A stretch of 64,000 nucleotides of DNA. Source: Polaribacter sp. IC073 (GTDB taxonomy: Bacteria; Bacteroidota; Bacteroidia; Flavobacteriales; Flavobacteriaceae). The notes beneath the pieces are model-generated. The model was not told the origin of the DNA and searched no databases. It saw nothing but the letters and a program-made list of their open reading frames with translations. The translations under genes and the position numbers were made by a program. Shown here piece after piece: positions 27,147 through 37,561 of this stretch (position 1 is the first letter of the stretch; each line of letters opens with the position of its first letter). Where the stretch lies: positions 186,001 to 250,000 of the forward strand of contig NZ_VORS01000006.1 in NCBI RefSeq assembly GCF_007997075.1. The letters run 5' to 3'.

Positions 27147-27508
27147 AACCCGTCGTGATCTCCCCATATTTCCTTGATCTACTCAAAATTGAGAGATTGT
27201 TTAATGTATAAATCTAAAAATATTATAGGAAAATAATTACTATTTTATACGTTATTCAGTTCTTTTTTCAAAAAAAAAGCATAAAAAAAAGTCAAAAAAT
27301 TAATCTTGACTTTTTTAAAACAACTCATAAATTCCCCAATCTATTATTGTATTTCACTATAAAACTTTAACTCAACTATCTTTTATGAAAAATCTATCTA
27401 CTTCTAAATACACTTCAAAGATACTCATGAACGCTCTTTAATTAATAAAAACTCGATAAATGAAGGGTTGTTTTAGTTGAGTGGCACGAATTCTAAGATG
27501 AATGATTT
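27147..27508. terminator. Non-coding flank with bidirectional hairpin at 27285-27316
   Basis: AAAAAAGTCAA (27285-27295) pairs with TTGACTTTTTT (27306-27316), T-runs on both strands. It lies between the element and the response-regulator gene. The rest of the stretch shows no gene. Confidence 0.65.
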
Positions 27509-28213
27509 CTATAAAAGATTTAATCTCTTAATGAACTCTTGTTTATGAGACCTACTAATAGGAATAACGTACTTTTCAATTAAAACACTATTGTCTTCTA
27601 TATCTATAATTTCTGAAGTATTTATGATATAAGATCTATGTATTTTTAAAAATAAATCTGATGGGAGTTTCTTTTCAATCTTTTTTAAAGTAGAATGAAC
27701 TATATAACTTTTTTGTGCTGTTCTAATGCTTATATAATCTCCTTTTGCCTCAATTAGTAAAATTTCTGGAATTTTTATTTTAACTAAACGTTTATCTATA
27801 CTAACAAAAATAAAGTCTTTATTTTCTATTTCATTGGTGTTTTCATCAACAATTAATTTTGCTGGGGATAGACCAAACAACTTGTCTAAAGATTTATTAA
27901 AACGCTCTACTCCAATGGGTTTTACCAAATAATCTACAACACAATCGAACTCAAAAGCTTCTAACGCAAAGTTTTTATCTGATGTTGTAAGAATAACTTT
28001 CAGTGGTGTTTTTAAAGTTTTAATAAAATCGAAACCAGAAAAAGTTGGCATGTGAATGTCTAAGAAAGCAACATCTATACTATTCGAATTTAAGTATTTT
28101 ATAGCCTCTATAGCAGAAGAGAATTCTTCTTTTACAACCAACTCTGTGTTTTTACACAACTGATCAATAATTAATCGTGCAGCTGTATCATCATCTATTA
28201 TTATACAATTCAT
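27509..28213 (-). CDS. LytTR-family response regulator
   Basis: 234 aa. A receiver domain (1-118) has IIIDDDTAA, the phospho-acceptor Asp in FLDIHMP, a TTSD Thr/Ser and DYLVKPIG with the conserved Lys. A LytTR DNA-binding domain (about 140-234) has LLIEAKGDYISIRTAQKSYIVHSTLKKIEKKL and FLKIHRSYIIN. It is 14 nt downstream of the Hpt gene, so both probably act in one phosphorelay; the sensor kinase is not in the window. Confidence 0.94.
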   Translation of the reverse strand: MNCIIIDDDTAARLIIDQLCKNTELVVKEEFSSAIEAIKYLNSNSIDVAFLDIHMPTFSGFDFIKTLKTPLKVILTTSDKNFALEAFEFDCVVDYLVKPIGVERFNKSLDKLFGLSPAKLIVDENTNEIENKDFIFVSIDKRLVKIKIPEILLIEAKGDYISIRTAQKSYIVHSTLKKIEKKLPSDLFLKIHRSYIINTSEIIDIEDNSVLIEKYVIPISRSHKQEFIKRLNLL

Positions 28214-28227
28214 GGCCTAATTGGGGA

Positions 28228-28545
28228 CTATTTATTTTTTAAATATACGTTAATTCTCTCTAGAATTAAAACCAAATCTTTGTATTGTTCTGTATTGCCT
28301 TTTCTTATATTCTTTTCACATTCAGAAGCTAGATCAACACTATTTAGCATACCTAACATTCCTATCTTATGTTTAATTTTATGAATATCTAAAGCAACCT
28401 TATCAAAATTACTATTCTTAAAATTATTACTTAATACAATGTATTCAATAGGAAACTCTAATTTTAAAATAGATAGTAAGCTATTTTCAAAATCTATATC
28501 TCCTCCAGAGATTTGTCTTAGGTAATCTAAATTTGGTGTTTCCAA
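28228..28545 (-). CDS. Hpt (histidine phosphotransfer) domain protein
   Basis: 105 aa, all-helical. The motif ALDIHKIKHKIGMLGM has the phospho-histidine (near residue 55) followed by the usual basic and small residues. The start codon is TTG (28545-28543): no ATG fits, and upstream the frame soon closes. It passes phosphate between a hybrid kinase and, probably, the LytTR regulator downstream. It begins 4 nt after the stop of the broken Lrp gene. Confidence 0.8.
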   Translation of the reverse strand: METPNLDYLRQISGGDIDFENSLLSILKLEFPIEYIVLSNNFKNSNFDKVALDIHKIKHKIGMLGMLNSVDLASECEKNIRKGNTEQYKDLVLILERINVYLKNK

Positions 28546-28549
28546 AATT

Positions 28550-28994
28550 CTAAGTATTAATTTGTCTTTTTATTTGTTGGTCTAAAGAGATAAAAGTTTC
28601 TGTTCTCAAAACACTTTTTATTGGTTGAATGCTATCATTTAAAATACACATTAAATTTTCGTTACTTTCACATAACACCTTTATTAAAATCGTATAAATT
28701 ACCTGTAGTGTAATGTCTTTCTATAACTTCTGGTATTTCTTCTATTCTTTTAACTGTAGAAGATAGTTGGCTAGAAGAATCTAAATAAACTCCTACAGAA
28801 GCAGTTGTTGTACCCTAAAGCCTTAGGATTAATAATCATGCTATACCCTTCTATTAGCTTTAATTTTTCTAACTTCTTTAATCTTTGATGAGTTGCAGTA
28901 CCAGAGATACCAACTTCTCTAGCGATGCTTAAAATTGGAGTTCTTGGGTCTTTTATCAATCTCCAGTTGTTTTATCTATTCCATCAATTTTCAT
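28550..28994 (-). pseudogene. Lrp/AsnC-family regulator, broken by several frameshifts
   Basis: Pieces in different frames read in order: MKIDGIDK; then WRLIKDPRTPILSIAREV with an Lrp HTH (SGTATHQRLKKLEKLKLIEGY) to NPKALGY; then TTASVGVYLDSSSQLSST and VKRIEEIPEVIERHY (start of the RAM ligand domain); then FIKVLCESNENLMCIL to RTETFISLDQQIKRQINT and a stop at 28550. At least three frame breaks (near 28963, 28817 and 28690) mean the gene is dead unless the assembly is poor here. Only the HTH piece (28771-28959) is an open frame. Confidence 0.85.
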
Positions 28995-29026
28995 AGTGCA
29001 ACCTATTTTTAGCCTAAAGGTAAAAA

Positions 29027-29057
29027 AAATAGAGAATACAAACTGTATTCTCTATTT
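29027..29057 (-). terminator. Terminator of the acc block
   Basis: AAATAGAGAATACA and TGTATTCTCTATTT form a 14-bp stem with a 3-nt loop and T-runs on both sides. It lies 30 nt after the accC stop at 29087. Confidence 0.88.
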
Positions 29058-29086
29058 TTACTTTATTAAAACTAAAATCTAAGGTC

Positions 29087-30424
29087 TTATTTCATTACAA
29101 AATCTTCCATAAACTTTGTTGTATAGTTTCCTGCAATATAATCTGGATGATCCATTAATTGTCTGTGGAAAGGAATCGTTGTTTTGACACCTTCAATTAC
29201 AAACTCATCTAAAGCACGTTTCATTTTATTAATTGCTTCTTCTCTAGTTTGAGCAGTCGTAATTAATTTCGCAATCATAGAATCGTAATTTGGCGGAATC
29301 ATATATCCTGCATACACATGTGTATCTATTCTAATTCCGTGACCTCCTGGAGCATGAAAAGTTGTAATTTTTCCTGGAGCAGGTCTAAAATTACTATAAG
29401 GATCTTCTGCATTGATTCTACATTCTATAGAATGCATTTTCGGATAGTAGTTTTTACCAGAAATTGGCACACCAGCAGCGACTAAAATTTGCTCTCTAAT
29501 TAAGTCATAATTTACAACTTCTTCAGTAATTGGGTGTTCTACTTGAATACGCGTGTTCATCTCCATAAAGAAGAAGTTTCTGTGCTTATCTACCAAAAAC
29601 TCTACAGTACCTGCACCTTCATATTTAATGTATTCTGCAGCTTTAACAGCAGCAGTCCCCATTTGCTCTCTCAATTCATCTGTCATGAAAGGAGAAGGCG
29701 TTTCTTCTGTTAATTTTTGATGACGTCTTTGTATAGAGCAATCTCTTTCAGATAAATGACAAGCTTTACCAAAAGAATCTCCTACAATTTGAATTTCTAT
29801 ATGTCTTGGCTCTTCAATAAGCTTCTCCATATACATATCATCATTACCAAAAGCAGCTTTAGATTCATATCTTGCAGAATCCCAAGCATCTAATAAATCT
29901 TCTGGTTTCCAAACGGCACGCATTCCTTTACCTCCACCACCAGCAGAAGCTTTTAGCATTACAGGATAACCGGTTTCAATAGCAACTTTTTTGCAATCTT
30001 CAAAATCAACAATAACACCCTCACTACCAGGAACACAAGGTACGCCAGCAGCTATCATTGTAGATTTCGCATTTGCTTTGTCTCCCATTTGGTCAATCAT
30101 TCTACCTGATGCTCCAATAAATTTAATATTATGTTCTTCACATAAATTAGAAAATTTAGCATTTTCAGATAAAAAACCATATCCAGGATGTATGGCATCT
30201 GCATTTGTAATTTCTGCTGCAGATATTATATTAGACATTTTTAAATACGATTCTGAACTTGCTGGTGGTCCTATACAAACAGCTTCATCTGCAAATCTAA
30301 CGTGTAAACTTTCTGCATCTGCAGTAGAATATACTGCTACAGTTTTAATGCCCATTTCTCTACAAGTTCTAATAACACGTAGTGCTATTTCACCTCTATT
30401 GGCAATTAATATTTTTTTAAACAT
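29087..30424 (-). CDS. accC: Acetyl-CoA carboxylase, biotin carboxylase subunit
   Basis: 445 aa. ATP-grasp motifs of biotin carboxylase: [46 protein letters not shown] (glycine-rich loop), [38 protein letters not shown] and ECRINAEDP. It carboxylates biotin on AccB using ATP and bicarbonate, the first step of fatty acid synthesis. accB lies upstream on the same strand. Confidence 0.97.
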   Translation of the reverse strand: MFKKILIANRGEIALRVIRTCREMGIKTVAVYSTADAESLHVRFADEAVCIGPPASSESYLKMSNIISAAEITNADAIHPGYGFLSENAKFSNLCEEHNIKFIGASGRMIDQMGDKANAKSTMIAAGVPCVPGSEGVIVDFEDCKKVAIETGYPVMLKASAGGGGKGMRAVWKPEDLLDAWDSARYESKAAFGNDDMYMEKLIEEPRHIEIQIVGDSFGKACHLSERDCSIQRRHQKLTEETPSPFMTDELREQMGTAAVKAAEYIKYEGAGTVEFLVDKHRNFFFMEMNTRIQVEHPITEEVVNYDLIREQILVAAGVPISGKNYYPKMHSIECRINAEDPYSNFRPAPGKITTFHAPGGHGIRIDTHVYAGYMIPPNYDSMIAKLITTAQTREEAINKMKRALDEFVIEGVKTTIPFHRQLMDHPDYIAGNYTTKFMEDFVMK

Positions 30425-30427
30425 AAT

Positions 30428-30503
30428 TTAAGAGTTATAAGTTAAAAGTTATGAGTTATGAGTTAGAAATTCTAAAATCTAAACTCTAAAATCTAAACTC
30501 TAT
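30428..30503. repeat. Low-complexity repeats between accB and accC
   Basis: Short imperfect tandem words (AGTTATGAGTTATGAGTTAG, then CTAAAATCTAAACTCTAAAA). Similar AATCTAAA words occur downstream of other genes here. No gene or clear terminator. Confidence 0.6.
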
Positions 30504-30506
30504 CTA

Positions 30507-30986
30507 TTACGATGGGTCTACCAAAAATAAAGGTTGATCGAACTCTACCGGAGAAGAATCATCAACTAAAACTTTAACAATTTTACCTGAAACTTCAGAT
30601 TCAATTTCATTAAATAATTTCATAGCCTCGATAACACACACAGTATCACCAATATTTACTTCTGTACCAACTTCTGCGAAATTTGGCTTATCAGGAGATG
30701 GTTTTCTATAGAAAGTACCAATTATTGGAGACTTAATAGTGATAAATTTAGCATCTTCACTTTCTGTACTCACTGCTGCTGCAGGTTGTTCTGCTACAGG
30801 AGCAGCTGCCATTGGCGCGCCCATTTGTGGCATTCCTTGCATAGGTGCAGCTTGAACAATAGTTGTTTCTGTTTTTTCTGAACCTGTTTTTATTGTAATT
30901 TTCACATCTTCCATCTCTAACTTTACCTCGCTAGCGCCAGATTTTGCTACAAATTTTATAAGATTTTGAATTTCTTTAATATCCAT
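30507..30986 (-). CDS. accB: Acetyl-CoA carboxylase, biotin carboxyl carrier protein
   Basis: 159 aa. N-terminal helix region (MDIKEIQNLIKFVAKSGASEVKLE), an Ala/Pro/Met-rich linker (residues 45-75) and the C-terminal biotinyl domain with CVIEAMKLFNEIE (biotin Lys in EAMK). It carries the carboxybiotin from AccC to the carboxyltransferase. fabH precedes it on the same strand by 25 nt. Confidence 0.97.
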   Translation of the reverse strand: MDIKEIQNLIKFVAKSGASEVKLEMEDVKITIKTGSEKTETTIVQAAPMQGMPQMGAPMAAAPVAEQPAAAVSTESEDAKFITIKSPIIGTFYRKPSPDKPNFAEVGTEVNIGDTVCVIEAMKLFNEIESEVSGKIVKVLVDDSSPVEFDQPLFLVDPS

Positions 30987-31011
30987 TTTTCTTATTGTTT
31001 AGTTGTTATAT

Positions 31012-32007
31012 TTATGAGTTATAAGCCCATTTTACGTACGCAGCTCCCCATGTGAAACCACCACCAAATGCAGCAAAAATTAAATTATCTCCTTTTTTTA
31101 ATTGACTTTCATAGTCTGCTAATAACAAAGGCAAAGTAGCCGATGTTGTATTACCATATCTATGAATATTCATCATTACTTTTTCTGCAGAAACCCCTAC
31201 TCTTTTTGCAGTAGCTTCTATAATTCTTTTATTAGCTTGGTGTGCAACCAACCATTGAATATCTGGTTCTGTTAAATTATTTCTAGTTAACATTTTTTCT
31301 GCAACCTCTGCCATATTAGAAACAGCATATTTAAAAACAGTTTTTCCTTCTTGATACACAAAGTGTCTTTTCTCTTCGACTGTTTTCTGCGTTGTTGGCA
31401 TTTGAGAACCACCGGCTTCAATTCTTAAGAAATCTCTTCCAATACCATCACTTCGTAGGTATTCATCTTGCAAACCTAAACCTTCATAATTTGGCTCAAA
31501 TAAAGCAGCTCCTGCTCCATCTCCAAAAATAATACAAGTTGCTCTGTCTGAATAATCTACAATAGAAGACATTTTATCTGCCCCAATTAAAAGCACTTTT
31601 TTATACCTACCAGATTCTATATAACTAGACGCCGTAGACATCCCGTATAAAAAGCTAGAACATGCAGCTTGCAAATCATAGCCAAATGCATTTGTTGCAC
31701 CAATTTCTGTAGCCACGTAAGCAGCAGTACAAGCAACTGGTAAATCTGGTGTTGCAGTAGCAACTATTACCAAGTCTATTTCTTTTGGGTCGATATTCGA
31801 CTTACGAATTAAGTCTTCAGAAGCTTTAATAGCCATGTATGAAGTACCTAAGCCTTCACCTTTTAAAATTCTTCTTTCTTTGATACCTGTTCTAGAAGTT
31901 ATCCACTCATCATTCGTCTCTACATAGCCTTCTAACTCTTTATTTGTTAGAACGTATTCAGGAACATACTTCCCTACTGCTGATATTGCTGCAGTGATTT
32001 TTGTCAT
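31012..32007 (-). CDS. fabH: Beta-ketoacyl-ACP synthase III
   Basis: 331 aa. Catalytic Cys in DLQAACSSFLYG, His in VAHQANKRIIEA and Asn in RYGNTTSATLPL. It condenses acetyl-CoA with malonyl-ACP to start fatty acid chains. The neighbours accB-accC downstream and rpmF upstream form the conserved Bacteroidetes order rpmF-fabH-accB-accC. Confidence 0.97.
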   Translation of the reverse strand: MTKITAAISAVGKYVPEYVLTNKELEGYVETNDEWITSRTGIKERRILKGEGLGTSYMAIKASEDLIRKSNIDPKEIDLVIVATATPDLPVACTAAYVATEIGATNAFGYDLQAACSSFLYGMSTASSYIESGRYKKVLLIGADKMSSIVDYSDRATCIIFGDGAGAALFEPNYEGLGLQDEYLRSDGIGRDFLRIEAGGSQMPTTQKTVEEKRHFVYQEGKTVFKYAVSNMAEVAEKMLTRNNLTEPDIQWLVAHQANKRIIEATAKRVGVSAEKVMMNIHRYGNTTSATLPLLLADYESQLKKGDNLIFAAFGGGFTWGAAYVKWAYNS

Positions 32008-32117
32008 AATATTAGTTTATTATCCCAATGTTAAGGAATTTCAAAGTAATGAAAATTATTTTACTTTTTCGGATAAAAGTTATCAAAAACGATGAAATTT
32101 CATATAAAAACGCAAAA

Positions 32118-32139
32118 AAACCCTCAAAATTGAGGGTTT
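32118..32139 (-). terminator. Hairpin between rpmF and fabH
   Basis: AAACCCTCAA-AA-TTGAGGGTTT perfect stem with T-runs. It lies 22 nt after the rpmF stop and may reduce read-through into fabH. Confidence 0.85.
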
Positions 32140-32160
32140 TTCATACAAAATAAATTATTT

Positions 32161-32355
32161 CTAAGCCTCTACTGTTGCAGATTCTAATACTATTTGACCT
32201 CTGTAATAAAGTTTACCTTCATGCCAGTGAGCTCTATGATATAAGTGCGCTTCTCCTGTTGTAGGATCTGTAGCAATCTGTTGATCAGATGCCTTATAAT
32301 GCGTTCTCCTTTTATCTCTTCTAGTTTTGGATATTTTTCTCTTAGGATGTGCCAT
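32161..32355 (-). CDS. rpmF: 50S ribosomal protein L32
   Basis: 64 aa. [20 protein letters not shown] is the L32 N-terminus, and [19 protein letters not shown] matches the Bacteroidetes form in which the zinc cysteines of other L32 proteins are absent. It begins one base after the stop of the DUF177 gene. Confidence 0.97.
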   Translation of the reverse strand: MAHPKRKISKTRRDKRRTHYKASDQQIATDPTTGEAHLYHRAHWHEGKLYYRGQIVLESATVEA

Positions 32356-32356
32356 T

Positions 32357-32899
32357 TTATGTCTTTTTTTCTGTTATTAAATTCTTTAATTTATCCCATC
32401 TTGGGTCTGTTGTTTCAACAGTTTTTACTTCTTTTATTTCTAATTCTTTTAACTTACTAAATGCTTCAGATTCCATCGTACCATCTAAAACTTTTGGATG
32501 TACTCTTTTACTAGGAATTGCTAACACAATCATTTCATAAATAAATTGTGCTACATTAAATTGATATACTTCATGTGGCAAGATTAAAATCTCTTCGTTA
32601 TCATCGTTATATTCTGGCCCAAACTTTACAATTAATGGTAAAGTTGATGTAATTTCAAGGTCAAAATATTCATTTGTAACATCACAAGGAACATTTACAG
32701 TTCCTGAAGCCGTAAAAAGAAGCTCAAACAAAGTGCTTTTTTTTACAAATTCTAAAGTAACATTTATAGAAGATTTTTCAAACTCATTATAATTGTATAT
32801 CTCAAAGAACGTATTGTCAATAGTATAGTCAAACAAATGCTTTCCTTCCTTTAATCCTACAAACGGTATGTTGAATTGTTTCAAGTCTTTCATTATCAA
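32357..32899 (-). CDS. DUF177 (YceD) family protein
   Basis: 180 aa. It has the DUF177 pattern: central [13 protein letters not shown] (rRNA-accumulation YceD group), an acidic stretch and [21 protein letters not shown] at the C-terminus. The gene is nearly always just upstream of rpmF, and in E. coli and plants the family is linked to 23S rRNA accumulation. It is 75 nt downstream of pdxA. Confidence 0.9.
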   Translation of the reverse strand: MIMKDLKQFNIPFVGLKEGKHLFDYTIDNTFFEIYNYNEFEKSSINVTLEFVKKSTLFELLFTASGTVNVPCDVTNEYFDLEITSTLPLIVKFGPEYNDDNEEILILPHEVYQFNVAQFIYEMIVLAIPSKRVHPKVLDGTMESEAFSKLKELEIKEVKTVETTDPRWDKLKNLITEKKT

Positions 32900-32974
32900 A
32901 CATCAAATTGAGCGTGCAAAGATATAAAAAATTGTTTCTATACGCTCTTTTCTTTCAAAAAAAGAATTTTATTT

Positions 32975-34015
32975 TTAACGCTTCACTAAAAGCGGGTTTT
33001 TAGTGAGCTCTTTATATTCATTTCTAGTCTTAAAAATTTGGATTGCTGCAAACAAGGCTTCCTTAAAAGAGGAAGGGTTTGCCTTATTCTTACCAGCAAT
33101 ATCGAAACCAGTACCATGATCTGGCGAAGTTCTAACCTCACTTAAACCTGCTGTGAAATTTACCCCGTTACCAAAAGACAGTGCTTTAAAAGGCGCTAAA
33201 CCTTGATCGTGATAGGTTGCTAAAACACCATCGAACTGACTATAGGTCTCAGAACCAAAGAAACCATCTGCTGCGTAAGGACCAAAAACTAATTTTCCTG
33301 ACGCTGCAATTTCATCAATAGTTGGTTTTATAATTTCATCATCTTCATTACCAATTACACCTTTATCTCCACAATGAGGATTCAATCCTAAGACGGCAAT
33401 TTTAGGTTTTGAAATTCCGAAATCTGTTTTTAAAGAAGCGTACATAGTACTTACTTTCTCTTTTATAATTTCTGGAGTAATCGCTTTAGCAACCTTAGAA
33501 ATAGGAATATGACCTGTAATTAAACCAATTCTTAACTGGTCTGTCATTAAAATCATTAAACTTTTACCTTCTAAGTTGTCTTCTAAATACTCTGTATGTC
33601 CTGGGAAATTAAAATTTTCTGACTGAATTGTCTCCTTATTAATTGGCGCAGTTAATAAAACATCTATTGTTTTCTCCTTTAAATGCTTAACCGCTTCTTC
33701 TAATGATTTTGCAGCATATGCCCCCGAAACCTTTGTTGCTTTTCCTAATTCGACTGCAACCTCCTCTTTCCAAATATTTAAAACGTTTATTTTAGAATGA
33801 TTTACTTGACTTATAGAAGTAATTCCGTGAACGGGAAGTTCTATGTTTAATGCTTTTTTATGATAAGAAATCACTTTTGTATTTCCAAACAAAACTGGCG
33901 TACAAAAATCTAACATTCTTTTATCCTCGAATGTTTTTAAGATAACCTCTACTCCTATTCCGTTTAAATCTCCTATTGAAATTCCAACAATTATTTTATC
34001 AGTTTTATCCCCCAT
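32975..34015 (-). CDS. pdxA: 4-hydroxythreonine-4-phosphate dehydrogenase
   Basis: 346 aa. Motifs: GISIGDLNGIGVEVILK, TAPINKETI, GHTEYL, GLNPHCGDKGVIG and ATYHDQGLAPFKALSF with the metal-binding histidines, then RTSPDHGTGFDIAGK. It oxidises 4-phosphohydroxy-L-threonine in the DXP-independent start of PLP synthesis. Divergent from ribE with a 57-bp spacer. Confidence 0.96.
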   Translation of the reverse strand: MGDKTDKIIVGISIGDLNGIGVEVILKTFEDKRMLDFCTPVLFGNTKVISYHKKALNIELPVHGITSISQVNHSKINVLNIWKEEVAVELGKATKVSGAYAAKSLEEAVKHLKEKTIDVLLTAPINKETIQSENFNFPGHTEYLEDNLEGKSLMILMTDQLRIGLITGHIPISKVAKAITPEIIKEKVSTMYASLKTDFGISKPKIAVLGLNPHCGDKGVIGNEDDEIIKPTIDEIAASGKLVFGPYAADGFFGSETYSQFDGVLATYHDQGLAPFKALSFGNGVNFTAGLSEVRTSPDHGTGFDIAGKNKANPSSFKEALFAAIQIFKTRNEYKELTKNPLLVKR

Positions 34016-34072
34016 AACTCTTGTAATATTCTTAATTTTGATATTCTACAAAAGTAACTAAAATTTAGGGAA

Positions 34073-34660
34073 ATGTTTACGGGAATTATTGAGACACTTG
34101 GTACAATTACAAACTTAGTTAAAGAGCAAGGAAATCTTCACTTGACAATTAAAAGCAGTATTACTAATGAGTTAAAAATAGACCAAAGTGTTGCGCACAA
34201 TGGTGTCTGCTTAACTGTTGTTGGTATTAAAAGTGATGAATATACTGTCACAGCAATAAAAGAAACCTTAGACAAAACCAATGTTGGCAGTTTAAAAGTT
34301 TCTCAAAAAGTTAATTTAGAACGTGGAATGAAACTTGGTGATCGCTTAGATGGTCATATTGTGCAAGGTCATGTAGATGAAACTGGTATTTGTACACATA
34401 TAGAAAACCAGAATGGAAGCACTGTTTTTACTTTTAGGTACACTTCAGTAAATGATAATATTACCATAGAAAAAGGATCGATTACAGTAAACGGAGTAAG
34501 TTTAACCGTAATAAATTCTGAAGACAGTTCTTTTAGTGTTGCCATTATACCTTATACGTATGCGAACACCTCTTTTAAAAATTTGGCTATAAATGATACC
34601 GTAAATTTAGAATTTGATGTCATCGGAAAATACGTAAGTCGATTAACAAAAAAAAAATAA
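34073..34660 (+). CDS. ribE: Riboflavin synthase, alpha chain
   Basis: 195 aa. Two lumazine-binding repeats, each starting with the FTGIIE / HIVQGHVDETG type motif; repeat 1 has SVAHNGVCLTV and repeat 2 GSITVNGVSLTV. It dismutates two 6,7-dimethyl-8-ribityllumazine molecules to riboflavin. The PID-CTERM-like gene converges on it, 2 nt away. Confidence 0.96.
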   Translation: MFTGIIETLGTITNLVKEQGNLHLTIKSSITNELKIDQSVAHNGVCLTVVGIKSDEYTVTAIKETLDKTNVGSLKVSQKVNLERGMKLGDRLDGHIVQGHVDETGICTHIENQNGSTVFTFRYTSVNDNITIEKGSITVNGVSLTVINSEDSSFSVAIIPYTYANTSFKNLAINDTVNLEFDVIGKYVSRLTKKK

Positions 34661-34662
34661 CG

Positions 34663-34842
34663 CTATTTTTTTAATTTTGTAACACCATAGATTAATCCTG
34701 AAACTAAAAGAAATACAACTCCACCATCAACAGGAAGACCCGGTGGTGGTGGTGGTGGTGCTGGTGGTGGTGCAATTTGACCAAAAACAGCATTTGTAGT
34801 AAGAAGCACTATAAAAAGTACTGTTAGTTTTATATTCTTCAT
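34663..34842 (-). CDS. Small secreted Pro-rich protein with PID-CTERM-like sorting tail
   Basis: 59 aa. A signal peptide (MKNIKLTVLFIVLLTTNAVFG) is followed by QIAPPPAPPPPPPG, then LPVDGG and a hydrophobic helix VVFLLVSGLIYGV with basic end TKLKK. This tripartite P(I/V)DGG + TM + basic tail is the PID-CTERM pattern known from flavobacteria, thought to be a substrate of an exosortase-like sorting system. Here the motif reads PVDGG. It has almost no mature domain, as usual for this family. Function unknown. Confidence 0.8.
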   Translation of the reverse strand: MKNIKLTVLFIVLLTTNAVFGQIAPPPAPPPPPPGLPVDGGVVFLLVSGLIYGVTKLKK

Positions 34843-35333
34843 TTTTATCCCCCCAGATTAAAATTTTGAAATTTTATACTTATTTAAAAAATTGAGAACT
34901 AAATCAATCTAGAACCAATTGTTTAGCAGATTAAATGACACATAAAGTTACTTACTATATAACTTTTTTATTTAACATCATTATGCCAAAATAGTCATTT
35001 AATGCGCCTGCAAATATAAACATATTTCTGTAATTCACTAAAAACAGACTTTATATCTACTTAATATATTTATATTTATAAAAAACACAACTCACTTTAT
35101 AACACCTTTTTGTCAATTTTCATCATTTAAAAGACTCATAAAACAACCAATTACAAGTACTTTCTTAACCTACTATGCATATTGAAATTACTGTTGTAGA
35201 TAAATAATAGTTTTTTAGATATATTTGACCTCACTAATTAAAAATTAGAAATTTCGTTTTATAGCTAATAGATGCTAATTTGAATGCTATTTCTTCAAGT
35301 AATAACAATAAACTAACTATTTAAAAGCAAATT
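34843..35333. other. Intergenic stretch without a gene
   Basis: AT-rich, no convincing frame on either strand. A TATATTTG box (35220-35227) about 107 nt before the next gene could be its -7 promoter element, with a TTG 23 nt further upstream, longer than the usual spacing. Confidence 0.5.
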
Positions 35334-37445
35334 ATGCTAAAATATAATCACATTATTTTTTTATTCTTTTTGATAACTTTTATCAGTTGTACTGAAAATA
35401 TTAAAAAGGATAAACATCAATTTACAAACGATTTGGTGCATGAAACGAGTCCGTATTTATTACAACACGCTCACAATCCTGTAAACTGGAAAGCGTGGAA
35501 TGAAAAATCGTTAGCAACAGCAAAAAAAGAAAATAAGTTAATTGTAATTAGTGTTGGTTATGCTGCTTGCCATTGGTGCCATGTCATGGAAGAGGAAAGT
35601 TTTGAGGATTCTATTGTGGCTAAAATTATGAACAAAAACTTTATGAACATTAAAGTTGACAGAGAAGAAAGACCAGATGTAGATAAAGTGTACATGAAAG
35701 CGGTACAATTAATGACTGGAAGTGGTGGTTGGCCTTTAAACATAATTGCTTTACCCGATGGAAGACCCATTTTTGGTGGAACGTATTTTCCTAGAGAACA
35801 ATGGTTAAAAATCTTAGAACAAACTGCTGAAGGTTTTAAAAACAGGCCTGAAGATTTTTATGCTTTTGCCGATAAATTAGAAGCAGGAATTAAAGATTTA
35901 GATTTAATTCATTTGAATACAGCTAAACCTGTTTTCACAAAACCTTATATAGAAAAAGAAGTAGAAAAATGGCGTGCTTCTTTTGATACTAATTTTGGAG
36001 GAACCAACAATCCCCCGAAATTTATGATGCCAAATAGTTATCAGTTTTTAATGCGTTATGCCCATCAAAATGATGATAAAAAATTGATGCAACACGTAGA
36101 AAATACGCTTCATAAAATGGCTTTCGGCGGAATTTTTGATCAAATAAATGGTGGTTTTTCGAGGTATTCTGTTGATAAAAAATGGCACATTCCTCATTTT
36201 GAAAAAATGCTGTATGACAATGCTCAGTTAGTAAGTTTATATTCTAGTGCCTATCAACTTACCAAAGATGAAACTTATAAGGAAATCGTTTTTGAGACCT
36301 TAGATTTTATTAAAAAAGAACTGACATCTCCAGAAGGAATGTTTTACTCTTCCTTAGATGCCGATAGCTATAATCATAACAATATTTTAGAAGAAGGTGC
36401 GTATTACTATTGGACAAAGGCAACATTAAAAACCCTGTTAAAAAATAATTTTAACTTATTTTCTAAATACTATAACATCAACGATTTTGGTTTCTGGGAA
36501 GAAAATAAGTTTGTACTTATAAAAACTGTTGATGATGTTACTTTTTCTAAAGAAAATAACATTTCAATTTCTAAATTAAAAGAATATAAAATCAACTGGA
36601 AAAAAATATTGAGAGAGGAACAAGAAAAGCGTAAAAAACCTAGGTTAGATAATAAAAGTTTAACTTCATGGAACGCGTTAATGATCAAAGGATATGTAGA
36701 TGCATACACTGTTTTTAATGAAAAATCGTTTTTAGATGCAGCGCTTAAAAACGCTCGTTTTATTATAAAAAATCAATTATTAGAAGATGGTAAATTATAC
36801 CATAACTACAAAGAAGGAAAAAGCACTATTAATGGCTATTTAGAAGATTACGCCGCTTTAATAGAAGCTTTTATTGAATTACACCAAGTAACTTCAGACG
36901 AAATTTGGCTACAAAAAGCGAAAAAATTAACGACGTATGCTATTGATCATTTTTATGATGAAACATCTAAAATGTTTTATTTTACTTCTAAAAAAGATGC
37001 TCCATTAGTTGCTAAAACTGTAGAATATCAAGACAATGTAATTGCTTCGAGTAACTCTATAATGGCAAAAAATCTATTTGCGCTTTCGCATCATTTAAGC
37101 GATAAAAAATATTTAGAAATGGCAACCTCAATGCTTAATAACATGAAGCCCAAAATAGTAGACCATGCTGCTTCTTTTTCTAATTGGTTGGCTGTAATGT
37201 TAAATTATACAAACCCGTATTACGAAGTAGTAATTGTTGGTAAAGACGCAAAACAAAAGTTAGCGGCATTGCATAAAAACTACATACCAAATATCTTAAT
37301 TTCACACAGTGATAAAGCGTCTAAATTACCACTATTAGAGAATCGATTTATAGACAATGAAACTTACATATATGTCTGTGTAAATAGTTCTTGTAAACTT
37401 CCTGTAACAACTATTTTTGAAACCTTAAAGTTCATGGAGAAATAA
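35334..37445 (+). CDS. DUF255/YyaL-family thioredoxin-domain lipoprotein
   Basis: 703 aa. A signal peptide with lipobox (FLITFISC) makes it a lipoprotein. The thioredoxin-like domain has [16 protein letters not shown] and [15 protein letters not shown] (CxxC), followed by [12 protein letters not shown] and GSGGWPLN. The remaining 450 residues form an (alpha/alpha)6 barrel related to N-acylglucosamine 2-epimerase/cellobiose epimerase folds ([36 protein letters not shown]). Human SPATA20 belongs to this family; the bacterial role is not established. Monocistronic with a terminator. Confidence 0.93.
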   Translation: MLKYNHIIFLFFLITFISCTENIKKDKHQFTNDLVHETSPYLLQHAHNPVNWKAWNEKSLATAKKENKLIVISVGYAACHWCHVMEEESFEDSIVAKIMNKNFMNIKVDREERPDVDKVYMKAVQLMTGSGGWPLNIIALPDGRPIFGGTYFPREQWLKILEQTAEGFKNRPEDFYAFADKLEAGIKDLDLIHLNTAKPVFTKPYIEKEVEKWRASFDTNFGGTNNPPKFMMPNSYQFLMRYAHQNDDKKLMQHVENTLHKMAFGGIFDQINGGFSRYSVDKKWHIPHFEKMLYDNAQLVSLYSSAYQLTKDETYKEIVFETLDFIKKELTSPEGMFYSSLDADSYNHNNILEEGAYYYWTKATLKTLLKNNFNLFSKYYNINDFGFWEENKFVLIKTVDDVTFSKENNISISKLKEYKINWKKILREEQEKRKKPRLDNKSLTSWNALMIKGYVDAYTVFNEKSFLDAALKNARFIIKNQLLEDGKLYHNYKEGKSTINGYLEDYAALIEAFIELHQVTSDEIWLQKAKKLTTYAIDHFYDETSKMFYFTSKKDAPLVAKTVEYQDNVIASSNSIMAKNLFALSHHLSDKKYLEMATSMLNNMKPKIVDHAASFSNWLAVMLNYTNPYYEVVIVGKDAKQKLAALHKNYIPNILISHSDKASKLPLLENRFIDNETYIYVCVNSSCKLPVTTIFETLKFMEK

Positions 37446-37465
37446 CAGAAAAATTATAAAATAAA

Positions 37466-37493
37466 AAAGCCTCTACATTGCTGTAAAGGCTTT
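37466..37493 (+). terminator. Terminator of the DUF255 gene
   Basis: AAAGCCTCTACA-TTGC-TGTAAAGGCTTT, 12-bp stem with one mismatch, 21 nt after the stop. Confidence 0.8.
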
Positions 37494-37561
37494 AAAATAA
37501 AGTGGTCCCAATCGTTATTAACTCGATTATAAGTGATCTTAACCCATTCCCCTCCTAATTT

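Noticed and set aside
29991..30431. 146-codon plus-strand frame opposite accC
   Set aside because: Shadow of the biotin carboxylase gene; composition is that of reversed codons.
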